Shown here: in pieces, positions 1-5,732 of the stretch
Position numbering within the stretch: position 1 is the first letter of the stretch
Layout: the number at the start of each line of letters is the position of its first letter
NCBI GenBank assembly: GCA_009775225.1
Contig: VSPE01000070.1
Coordinates: 1 to 5,806 of the forward strand
DNA: 5,806 nt
Reading direction: 5' to 3'
From: Muribaculaceae bacterium
GTDB taxonomy: Bacteria; Bacteroidota; Bacteroidia; Bacteroidales; Muribaculaceae
Notes under the pieces: generated by a model
Database searches by the model: none
What the model saw: only the letters and a program-made list of their open reading frames with translations
Told to the model about the DNA's origin: nothing
Program-made: the position numbers and the translations under genes

Positions 1-207
1 GCAGTCGCACAATGTCCGGTTGGTTGTGCGTACCTCCGACACGCGCCACATTGCCGCTTTCTTGCCCGGGGTTGACAAGATTATTAACATCGGCAGACAG
101 GCCTGTCTGCCGATGTGTTACTGTGGGCTGCCTGTCTTTGAGCTATGCCGCAGGCGTGGCGTGTCTACGTCTTTCTGTGTGAATATGGCTATGTGCAGGC
201 ATAAAAT
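1..207. other. Gene-free or unresolved left flank
   Basis: No reading frame here looks convincingly coding. Several frames on both strands stay open for tens of codons, but none has a recognisable motif. The best partial-gene candidate is a leftward ATG at 51-49, which would give a peptide starting MWRVSEVRT and running off the left edge after 17 codons. A weak -7-like box on the minus strand (TAATCTTG, 83-76, one mismatch to TAnnTTTG) lies about 25 nt upstream of it, without a visible -33 box. A second leftward frame through the same bases also reads plausibly but has no ATG. A 7-bp inverted repeat, CGCACAA (6-12) with TTGTGCG (24-30), sits at the edge. No tRNA or rRNA was recognised. I treat the stretch as intergenic, possibly with the first codons of another leftward gene. 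Confidence 0.4.
87..116. repeat. 30-bp perfect palindrome
   Basis: Bases 87-116 read identically on both strands. The symmetry centre lies between 101 and 102, in the core CAGACAGGCCTGTCTG. As RNA it could fold into a stem of about 13 bp with a tetraloop. Neither side is followed by a clear run of T: the plus side continues GTTACTGTGGG, and the minus side continues TAATAATCTTG, which is only moderately AT-rich. It is therefore a poor canonical terminator. It could be a backup terminator for the leftward operon, a protein-binding site, or an intergenic repeat. The 8-mer GCCTGTCT of its right arm recurs at 130-137. Confidence 0.6.
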
Positions 208-231
208 AGGGGAGGCTTTGCGGCCTCCCCT
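208..231 (-). terminator. Intrinsic terminator of the leftward operon
   Basis: GGGGAGGC (209-216) pairs perfectly with GCCTCCCC (223-230) around a 6-nt loop, and an extra A-T pair closes the base (208/231). Read on the minus strand, this GC-rich stem is followed by TATTTTAT, a T-rich tail. It begins about 20 nt after the stop codon of the prolyl isomerase gene, where a leftward terminator is expected. On the plus strand the stem is followed by TTGTGATATG, so it is directional and not bidirectional. Confidence 0.8.
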
Positions 232-251
232 TGTGATATGGGATAGTATGA

Positions 252-812
252 TTATTCGTATGGCGGAGCTTCGAGGTATGGGATGTCTACGAGGCGGATG
301 TTGAAGCGGAGGTTTGAGTAGGGCTTGATTGTGCCGGTGTTCTGTGCTCCGTATCCTACGCCGTAGGGTACTATCAGCTCTACGGTGTCTCCGCAGTGCA
401 TCTGCGGTATGCCGATAGCCCAGCCGCTCACGAGATTGTTGAGGCGCGAGCGGTATATGCCTGGGCCGTACTGCGTCATGGTGGTGGATGAGTCTACGGC
501 AGTTCCGTCGAAGAGGTGGAGTTCGTAGCGTACGTCGATTGTGCTGGTGTAGATTGGGGAGAGCTTGTCGGCGTTTTCAGCGGGGTCGTTGAAGTAGTGC
601 ATGAGCACATATGCGCCAGGGTTCCAGTCGGGACGGACGAGGGTGTAGTACGGGGTGCCGTCGTCGTTGGTACGGGCCTTCATCTCTTCGAGCCAGGCGT
701 TGTTCTGCTCGCGCCAGTCTTCGTATTCCTGCCAGGTGGACTTTTCGCCGTCGTCGTTGCAGGCTGCGAATGTTGCTGTGAGGAGCAATGCGAGTATGGG
801 TAATTTCTTCAT
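252..812 (-). CDS. FKBP-type peptidyl-prolyl cis-trans isomerase, lipoprotein
   Basis: The product is a 186-residue lipid-anchored prolyl isomerase. FKBP-family enzymes speed cis-trans isomerisation of peptide bonds before proline and help proteins fold. Residues 1-17 form a signal peptide (MKK, then a hydrophobic core) ending in the lipobox FAAC with Cys18. The following NDDGE resembles the acidic export signal that places Bacteroidota lipoproteins on the outer membrane surface, so surface or outer-membrane location is likely. The FKBP fold covers about residues 93-177: DGTAVDSS (FDSS in human FKBP12), VSGWAIGIPQM (the pocket Trp is W131), GDTVELIVPYGVGYG (pocket Tyr Y154), then TIKP where the family usually has IPP, and NLRFNIRLVDI. 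The pocket Phe of FDSS is Val106 here, so activity may be altered. Residues 25-75 are a charged, aromatic linker outside the fold. The start lies 6 nt after the lemA stop, with no Shine-Dalgarno sequence. It is the last gene of the operon. Confidence 0.88.
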   Translation of the reverse strand: MKKLPILALLLTATFAACNDDGEKSTWQEYEDWREQNNAWLEEMKARTNDDGTPYYTLVRPDWNPGAYVLMHYFNDPAENADKLSPIYTSTIDVRYELHLFDGTAVDSSTTMTQYGPGIYRSRLNNLVSGWAIGIPQMHCGDTVELIVPYGVGYGAQNTGTIKPYSNLRFNIRLVDIPYLEAPPYE

Positions 813-818
813 ATTATA

Positions 819-1433
819 TCAGAACTGAACGTGAGGCGCTTTTGCCGCTTCTGCGTCGGCTGCGAACTGTGGTTTTGCCGAGAACCCGAATATTCCGGCC
901 CAGATGTTTGCAGGAAAGCGTTTTACGGCGATGTTGTAAGCTTTTACTACATCGGTGTATCGTCCGCGTTCGGTGGCTATACGGTTTTCTGTGCCTTCGA
1001 GTACGGTCTGGAGGTTTGCGAACTGTGTGTCGGCCTTCAGGTCGGGGTATGCTTCGTGTACGGCGTTTACGTATATGCTCAGTGCGCGGTTGAGTGCCTG
1101 CTGGGCGTTGTTATAGCGGTCGAAAGCTTCGGGGCTTGCAGGGTCGGCGTCCTGAAGGTCGCGTGCCTGGTTGTAAGCGTCGGAGAGGCCTGCGCGGGCG
1201 CGTGTCACGCTCTCGTAGGTGTTGCTTTCGTGGGCTGCGTAGCCTTTCACCGTTTCTACCATATTGGGGATAAGGTCCATTCGGCGCTGATACTGCACCT
1301 GTACCTGTGCCCAGCTCTGCTCTACGTCCTGGTCGAGGTTTACCATTGTGTTGTATGTCGATTTGGCGCTTGCAAACAGTGCTATAGCTGCTATGGCTAT
1401 TACGGCGAGTACTATTATTGTTTTCTTCTTCAT
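819..1433 (-). CDS. LemA family membrane protein
   Basis: The product is a 204-residue LemA-family protein. LemA proteins have one N-terminal membrane helix and a helical-bundle domain; their biochemical role is still poorly defined. Residues 1-4 are MKKK and about 5-22 form the hydrophobic helix. Family signatures follow in order: STYNTMVNLDQDVEQSWAQV (25-44), QRRMDLIPNMVETVKGYAAHE (49-69), a variable loop rich in Ala, Asp and Asn (about 82-112), AVHEAYPDLKADTQFANLQ (124-142), EGTENRIATERGRYTDVVKAYN (146-167), FPANIWAGIFGF (173-184) and the usual ending AP.VQF. Length and ending match the family, so it is complete. The ATG is 19 nt after the glycyl-tRNA synthetase stop, and the TGA stop is 6 nt before the prolyl isomerase ATG, which supports co-transcription. 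LemA genes in other genomes often neighbour a TPM-domain protein; none is present here. Confidence 0.92.
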   Translation of the reverse strand: MKKKTIIVLAVIAIAAIALFASAKSTYNTMVNLDQDVEQSWAQVQVQYQRRMDLIPNMVETVKGYAAHESNTYESVTRARAGLSDAYNQARDLQDADPASPEAFDRYNNAQQALNRALSIYVNAVHEAYPDLKADTQFANLQTVLEGTENRIATERGRYTDVVKAYNIAVKRFPANIWAGIFGFSAKPQFAADAEAAKAPHVQF

Positions 1434-1452
1434 GATTGAGGGTAGAGGGGGA

Positions 1453-2997
1453 TTATTTGAGTTTGCGGAGGAGGGCCGAGAGGCTTACGCGGTCGTGGAT
1501 GAGGGTGTGCAGGTCGGCGATGTTTACGCGTGTCTGCTCCATGGAGTCGCGTTCGCGGAGTGTCACGGTGTTGTCCTCGAGGGTCTGGTGGTCTACGGTG
1601 ATGCAGAAGGGAGTGCCTATTGCGTCCTGGCGGCGGTAGCGTTTGCCGATTGCGTCTTTCTCTTCATAGTGTGTGGCGAAGTCGAACTTGAGGTCGTCGA
1701 CAATCTCGCGGGCCTTTTCGGGGAGTCCGTCTTTACGCACGAGGGGCAGCACGGCGCACTTGACGGGGGCGAGGGGTGCTGGGAGGTGGAGCACTGTGCG
1801 GGTGTCGCCGCCGGGGAGTTGCTCTTCTTCGTAAGCCGAGCAGAGAACGCTGAGGAACATGCGGTCTACGCCTATCGAAGTCTCGATAACGTAGGGTGTG
1901 TAGCTTTCGTTGAGTTCGGGGTCGAAGTACTGTATTTTTTTGCCGGAGAACTTCTCGTGCTGCGAGAGGTCGAAGTTTGTGCGCGAGTGTATGCCTTCCA
2001 CTTCCTTGAAGCCGAAGGGCATGCGGAACTCGATGTCGGTGGCGGCGTTGGCGTAGTGGGCGAGTTTTTCGTGGTCGTGGTAGCGATATTTCTCATCGCC
2101 CATGCCGAGAGCCTTATGCCACTTGAGGCGCCATTCTTTCCACTGTCCGAACCATTTGAGTTCTTCGCCGGGACGCACGAAGAACTGCATTTCCATCTGT
2201 TCGAACTCGCGCATGCGGAATATGAACTGGCGTGCCACAATCTCGTTGCGGAAAGCCTTGCCTATCTGAGCGATGCCGAAGGGTATGCGCATGCGGCCTG
2301 TTTTCTGCACGTTGAGGTAGTTTACGAAGATGCCCTGAGCGGTTTCGGGGCGAAGGTATACGTTCATGGCACCGTCGGCGGTAGAGCCCATTTCGGTTTT
2401 GAACATGAGGTTGAACTGGCGCACCTCCGTCCAGTTCTTGGTTCCCGATATGGGGCAAACGATTTCTTCATCGAGGATTATCTGGCGAAGCTCGTCAAGG
2501 TTGTTGTCGTTCATAGCCTGCGAGAAGCGTTCGTGCAGTGCATCGCGTTTGGCCTGATATTCGAGCACGCGAGTGTTTGTGGCGCGGAACTGGGCTTCGT
2601 CGAAGGCTTCGCCGAAGCGTTTTGCGGCCTTGGCTACCTCTTTTGCGATTTTATCGTCGATTTTGGCAATCTGGTCTTCGATGAGCACGTCGGCGCGGTA
2701 GCGCTTCTTGCTGTCGCGGTTGTCGATGAGGGGGTCGTTGAAGGCATCGACGTGGCCCGATGCTTTCCATATTGTGGGGTGCATGAAGATAGCCGAGTCG
2801 ATACCTACGATGTTCTCGTGGAGGAGGGTCATGGAGTCCCACCAGTAGCGTTTGATATTGTTTTTGAGTTCTACGCCGTTCTGGCCATAGTCGTATACGG
2901 CAGAGAGGCCGTCGTAAATTTCACTGGAGGGAAAGACGAAACCGTATTCCTTTGCATGGGATACGATTTTCTTGAATACATCGTCTTGCTGAGCCAT
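1453..2997 (-). CDS. Glycine--tRNA ligase (homodimeric type)
   Basis: This cytoplasmic class II aminoacyl-tRNA synthetase charges tRNA-Gly with glycine using ATP. The 514-residue single chain is the alpha2 (eukaryote/archaea-like) form, not the split alpha/beta form of E. coli. Motif 1 is in VGIDSAIFMHPTIWKASGH (64-82). The nearby AFNDPLID (85-92) is also family-typical. RPETAQGIF lies at 216-224. Motif 2 is AFRNEIVARQFIFRMREFEQ (248-267), with the expected RNE and REFEQ. Motif 3 includes ETSIGVDRM (372-380). The anticodon-binding domain runs from about 405 to the end and starts LAPVKCAVLPLV. In the insertion near 181, CPISGT keeps only one Cys of the CPxCG pattern seen in some relatives, so no zinc site is expected there. 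The start MAQQDDVFKKIV fits the family N terminus. It is the first gene of the leftward operon; the leader of about 60 nt shows no T-box, and a T-box is not expected in this phylum. Confidence 0.97.
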   Translation of the reverse strand: MAQQDDVFKKIVSHAKEYGFVFPSSEIYDGLSAVYDYGQNGVELKNNIKRYWWDSMTLLHENIVGIDSAIFMHPTIWKASGHVDAFNDPLIDNRDSKKRYRADVLIEDQIAKIDDKIAKEVAKAAKRFGEAFDEAQFRATNTRVLEYQAKRDALHERFSQAMNDNNLDELRQIILDEEIVCPISGTKNWTEVRQFNLMFKTEMGSTADGAMNVYLRPETAQGIFVNYLNVQKTGRMRIPFGIAQIGKAFRNEIVARQFIFRMREFEQMEMQFFVRPGEELKWFGQWKEWRLKWHKALGMGDEKYRYHDHEKLAHYANAATDIEFRMPFGFKEVEGIHSRTNFDLSQHEKFSGKKIQYFDPELNESYTPYVIETSIGVDRMFLSVLCSAYEEEQLPGGDTRTVLHLPAPLAPVKCAVLPLVRKDGLPEKAREIVDDLKFDFATHYEEKDAIGKRYRRQDAIGTPFCITVDHQTLEDNTVTLRERDSMEQTRVNIADLHTLIHDRVSLSALLRKLK

Positions 2998-3037
2998 GGT
3001 TCTATCGTTAATTGTTTAGTTGTATCGTGAATATTAC

Positions 3038-3116
3038 GGGCTTAAGCCCTGTTTAAGCTGCAAATTTAAGCATTTTTGCGCAAACTGCGTATATGCAGTG
3101 CTTAAAAAGGCTTAAC
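3038..3116. promoter_or_regulatory. Candidate operator cluster: TTAAGC words and palindromes
   Basis: Five copies of the hexamer TTAAGC or its complement GCTTAA occur in 79 bp: a self-complementary GCTTAAGC at 3040-3047, TTAAGC ending at 3058 and 3071, and GCTTAA at 3100 and 3110. Neighbouring copies start 10 to 13 bp apart, about one helical turn. Three palindromes lie in the same stretch: GGGCTTAAGCCC (3038-3049, perfect), TTTGCGCAAA (3075-3084, perfect) and ACTGCGTATATGCAGT (3084-3099, one mismatched pair). The last two cover the spacer and -33 area of the possible leftward promoter, a usual place for a repressor. The function is inferred from arrangement alone; no known regulator motif was recognised. 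Confidence 0.35.
3061..3068 (-). promoter_or_regulatory. Possible -7 box of the glycyl-tRNA synthetase operon
   Basis: On the minus strand the bases read TAAATTTG, an exact match to the Bacteroidota TAnnTTTG -7 box. It would place transcription start near 3055 and give a leader of roughly 55-60 nt. No TTTG -33 box sits at the expected distance of about 19-20 nt; the nearest TTTG (3084-3081) is only 12 nt away. This is a half-supported promoter. Confidence 0.4.
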
Positions 3117-3184
3117 GGGCCGCCCATTGATGCCCTGCGATGCTCCCGTATGAGCCTTGTTGCGGTGCTGGGTGCCTTTTCGGA

Positions 3185-3216
3185 TTTGGCTGATATAAAA
3201 TTTAGTGTTAAATTTG
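3185..3216 (+). promoter_or_regulatory. Bacteroidota-type promoter of the GH20 gene
   Basis: TTTG at 3185-3188 and TAAATTTG at 3209-3216 match the -33 (TTTG) and -7 (TAnnTTTG) boxes used by the primary sigma factor of Bacteroidota, with a 20-nt spacer. Transcription would start near 3221-3224 and leave an AT-rich leader of about 28 nt before the ATG at 3251. No Shine-Dalgarno sequence lies in that leader, which is usual in this phylum. Confidence 0.75.
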
Positions 3217-3250
3217 CAGACAGCTAATCAATACGAATATCTATATAACG

Positions 3251-5572
3251 ATGCCTTTTACCAAACAACTATTTTGCGGCATTGCCCTGGTCTTCGGGCT
3301 GGGTTCATGCTCCGGCCCGCACAGCGAGGCCGACTACGCCGTTATTCCGGCGCCTTATGAAGTATCGGTCGACACTCTTCAGGCTCCATTCACGCTTAAA
3401 TCGTCGTCTACAATCACATATCCCGAGGGCGACAGTGTGCTGCGGCGCCAGGCCGAGTTCCTTGCCGGCTACGTTGCCGACAACACGGGCCTCAGCCTGC
3501 GGGTGGAAGCCGGCGAGGGCGGCGACATAGCCCTGCTGCGCAATCTCGACGATGCGAACGCCGAAGCCTATATGATAAATGTGTCGCCCACGGGCATCAT
3601 CGTGAACGGAGCCGGCCCCGGCGGCTCGTTCTACGGCATACAGACACTCCGCAAGGCAATCCCCGTGGCGAAGGCTTCGGGTGTCGACTTCCCCGCCGCC
3701 ACTATCTACGACGCGCCCCGCTTCGGCTACCGCGGCGCGCACCTCGATGTGTCGCGTCATTTCTTCCCCACCGACTCTGTGAAGGAGTTTATCGACATGC
3801 TCGCGCTCCACAACATCAACACCTTCCACTGGCATCTAACCGACCACCAGGGCTGGCGGGCCGAAATCAAAAGCCGTCCTCTGCTCACTGAGATAGGCTC
3901 GAAGAGGCCGCATACCGTAGTGGGCAAGACTCGCACCGAATACGACTCCATCCCTGTAGAAGGCTTCTACACGCAGGATGAGATGCGCGATATAGTGCGC
4001 TATGCCGCCGAGCGCAACATCGATGTGGTGCCCGAAATAGACCTCCCCGGACACTTTATGGCAGGCCTTGCCGCTTACCCCGAGCTGGGCTGTACTGGCG
4101 GCCCCTACGAGGTGTACTGCGGCTGGGAAAACGCTCCGCTCGATGTGCTTTGTGCCGGCAATCCTGCCGTGTACGATTTTCTTGACGATGTATTCGGCGA
4201 ACTCGTCGACATTTTCCCCTCTACGCTATTTCATATCGGAGGCGATGAGTGCCCTAAAGCCCGCTGGATGGAGTGTGCCAAATGCCAGGCCGAGGCCGAC
4301 CGTCTTGGCTTCAAAGATGATGCCCGCGGCACACGCGAGGCCAAGTTGCAGAACCATATCATGCACCACGTGACAGACTTCCTCAGAGAGCGCGGACGTC
4401 GCGTAATCGGATGGGACGAAATTCTCGACAGCGACTTCGACACCACGGCTGTAGTTATGGGCTGGCGTGGCGAGAGCGGCGGCGTGCGTGGCGCTCAGCG
4501 CGGCCACGATGTGATTATGACGCCCGGCATTTACCTCTACTTCGACTTCTACCAGAGCACCGACCAGGCTTCCGAGCCTCTTGCCATTGGCGGATATGTG
4601 CCGGTGCAGAAGGTATATGGCTATCATGTAATTCCCGAAGGGCTTACCGATGAAGAGAGCAAGCATATACTCGGAGCGCAGGCCAATCTGTGGACGGAGT
4701 ATGTGCCCACTTTCAGTCAGGTGCTCTACATGGAGCTGCCGCGTATAGCCGCCCTTAGTGAGGCCACGTGGAGCCGTCCTGAGAAGAAAGACTTCAAAGG
4801 CTTTGTCAACAGATTGCCGCGCCTGCTCGACATATACGAGGCCCGCGACTGGAACTATGCCGGCCATGTGTTCGATGTAAACGGCACCGTCACACCCGAT
4901 GCCAACGCCAAAGCCCTCAAAGTGACTCTCTCGACCTTCGACGGCGCCCCCGTGCGCTACACCACCGACGGCACCGAGCCTACATCCGAGAGTGCACTTG
5001 CTCCGGATACCATCAAGATAGACGCCCCTGTGAGCTTGCGTGCCCGTGCTGACCGCGACGGAGTCCTCGGCCGCACATACACTGCCGGTATACAGTTCAG
5101 CAAAGCCACCTTTAAGCCTGCTGCCATAGAGCCGATGCCTCATCCCCGCTACACATACAACGGTGCCGTGCAGCTCACCGATGCCTGCCTTGCCTCGGCC
5201 GGATATACCGACGAAGGCTGGCTCGGCTTCCACACTCCGCAGTTTACAGTCACCATAGATTTGGAAGAACCTCAGCAAATAAGCAAGGCAGCTCTGCGAG
5301 CCAATGTAAACACCGACGCATGGATTTTCGATGCCCGCAAGGTCGCTGTCGCCGTATCGGACGACGGCCGCAACTTCACCGATATATGCTCCGAGGAATA
5401 TGAGCCGCTCGCAGGCAACACTTCGACTATCCGCACCCACAAATACGCGTTCGAGCCGGTAAAGACCCGCTATGTGCGCTTCACCGTCGACACCGAGACA
5501 GATATGCCCACGTGGCATGCAGGCGCCGGAAATCCGTCATTCTTTTTTGTCGATGAGGTGACGGTAGACTAA
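3251..5572 (+). CDS. GH20 beta-N-acetylhexosaminidase lipoprotein with F5/8C-like C terminus
   Basis: This 773-residue exo-enzyme should remove terminal beta-linked GlcNAc or GalNAc from glycans. Residues 1-19 are a signal peptide with lipobox LGSC (Cys20), so it is lipid-anchored. About 29-153 is the GH20b-type N-terminal domain. The GH20 barrel spans about 155-510. Its catalytic pair is D332-E333 in FHIGGDECP, the substrate-assisted mechanism signature. Other residues matching the Streptomyces plicatus enzyme are R169 (LDVSRHF), D198 (HWHLTDHQGW), H268 (PEIDLPGH), W388 (GWDEIL), W405, Y430/D432 (YLYFDF) and W481/E483 (NLWTEYV). Residues about 537-620 form a small beta-sandwich of the Fn3-like or CHB_HEX_C type, with RYTTDGTEPT. 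About 630-773 resembles an F5/8 type C (discoidin/CBM32-like) domain, with VAVAVSDDGRNFT and TRYVRFTV, perhaps for sugar binding. All key residues are present. It is transcribed alone from its own promoter. The exact substrate cannot be read from sequence. Confidence 0.95.
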   Translation: MPFTKQLFCGIALVFGLGSCSGPHSEADYAVIPAPYEVSVDTLQAPFTLKSSSTITYPEGDSVLRRQAEFLAGYVADNTGLSLRVEAGEGGDIALLRNLDDANAEAYMINVSPTGIIVNGAGPGGSFYGIQTLRKAIPVAKASGVDFPAATIYDAPRFGYRGAHLDVSRHFFPTDSVKEFIDMLALHNINTFHWHLTDHQGWRAEIKSRPLLTEIGSKRPHTVVGKTRTEYDSIPVEGFYTQDEMRDIVRYAAERNIDVVPEIDLPGHFMAGLAAYPELGCTGGPYEVYCGWENAPLDVLCAGNPAVYDFLDDVFGELVDIFPSTLFHIGGDECPKARWMECAKCQAEADRLGFKDDARGTREAKLQNHIMHHVTDFLRERGRRVIGWDEILDSDFDTTAVVMGWRGESGGVRGAQRGHDVIMTPGIYLYFDFYQSTDQASEPLAIGGYVPVQKVYGYHVIPEGLTDEESKHILGAQANLWTEYVPTFSQVLYMELPRIAALSEATWSRPEKKDFKGFVNRLPRLLDIYEARDWNYAGHVFDVNGTVTPDANAKALKVTLSTFDGAPVRYTTDGTEPTSESALAPDTIKIDAPVSLRARADRDGVLGRTYTAGIQFSKATFKPAAIEPMPHPRYTYNGAVQLTDACLASAGYTDEGWLGFHTPQFTVTIDLEEPQQISKAALRANVNTDAWIFDARKVAVAVSDDGRNFTDICSEEYEPLAGNTSTIRTHKYAFEPVKTRYVRFTVDTETDMPTWHAGAGNPSFFFVDEVTVD

Positions 5573-5613
5573 TACCTCTCACTCTATATTAGGCTATTAC
5601 TTATTGTTTTTTT
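5570..5613 (+). terminator. Weak candidate terminator of the GH20 gene
   Basis: TAATACCT (5570-5577, overlapping the TAA stop) can pair with AGGCTATTA (5591-5599) with one bulged C and a 13-nt loop. A T-rich tail, CTTATTG followed by seven Ts (5607-5613), comes next. The stem is AT-rich and weak, so termination might depend on the T run or on the much stronger hairpin immediately downstream. Confidence 0.35.
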
Positions 5614-5650
5614 GCAATGGCAGGCACCGCGTAGCGGAGCTTGCCATTGC
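5614..5650. repeat. Strong 37-nt imperfect hairpin downstream of the GH20 gene
   Basis: GCAATGGCAGGC (5614-5625) pairs with GCTTGCCATTGC (5639-5650) with one G-T wobble. Inside, after an A-A mismatch, CCGC (5627-5630) pairs with GCGG (5634-5637) around the 3-nt loop GTA. This gives 16 pairs in total. A run of seven Ts lies directly to its left (plus-strand 5' side), the reverse of a normal rightward terminator; read leftward, the hairpin is followed by As. It may be an mRNA 3'-end stabiliser, a protein site or a REP-like dispersed repeat. Confidence 0.65.
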
Positions 5651-5732
5651 CCGTATTTGGAGCTTGTCCGGGTAGCATTGTTGACTTATACTATGTATTG
5701 CGGCACTATGTAGGAGTCTGATTTTAACACTT

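Larger units (their letters stand above)
2998..3250. other. Divergent intergenic regulatory region
   Basis: This 253-bp spacer separates the start codons of the glycyl-tRNA synthetase gene (leftward) and the GH20 gene (rightward). It contains two TAAATTTG boxes in opposite orientation (minus strand 3068-3061, plus strand 3209-3216), a cluster of TTAAGC/GCTTAA words and palindromes (3038-3116), and a stretch with no recognised element (about 3117-3184). A 25-codon rightward ORF (ATG 3150, TAA 3225-3227) exists but has no support as a gene. Confidence 0.7.

Noticed and set aside
1..80. Possible tRNA or other structured RNA at the left edge
   Set aside because: No T-loop consensus, acceptor pairing or anticodon arm could be fitted; only a short 7-bp inverted repeat is visible.
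20..304. 94-codon plus-strand frame in the left flank
   Set aside because: It runs through the 30-bp palindrome, the terminator stem and into the end of the prolyl isomerase gene, and its product resembles no family.
831..1439. 202-codon plus-strand frame opposite lemA
   Set aside because: The LemA signatures on the other strand are clear, and this product is Cys/Val/Tyr-rich without any motif.
1348..3030. 560-codon open frame on the plus strand, opposite the glycyl-tRNA synthetase gene
   Set aside because: It lies antisense to a certain synthetase gene, has no domain or motif and an odd Val/Phe/Glu/His-rich composition. It reflects the codon bias of the real gene.
3150..3227. 25-codon rightward ORF upstream of the GH20 gene
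   Set aside because: It overlaps the GH20 promoter boxes, so most of it would lie upstream of the transcript start; no other support.
4226..5518. 430-codon open frame on the minus strand, opposite the GH20 gene
   Set aside because: It is antisense to a well-supported GH20 gene and has no recognisable family features; it is a codon-bias shadow.
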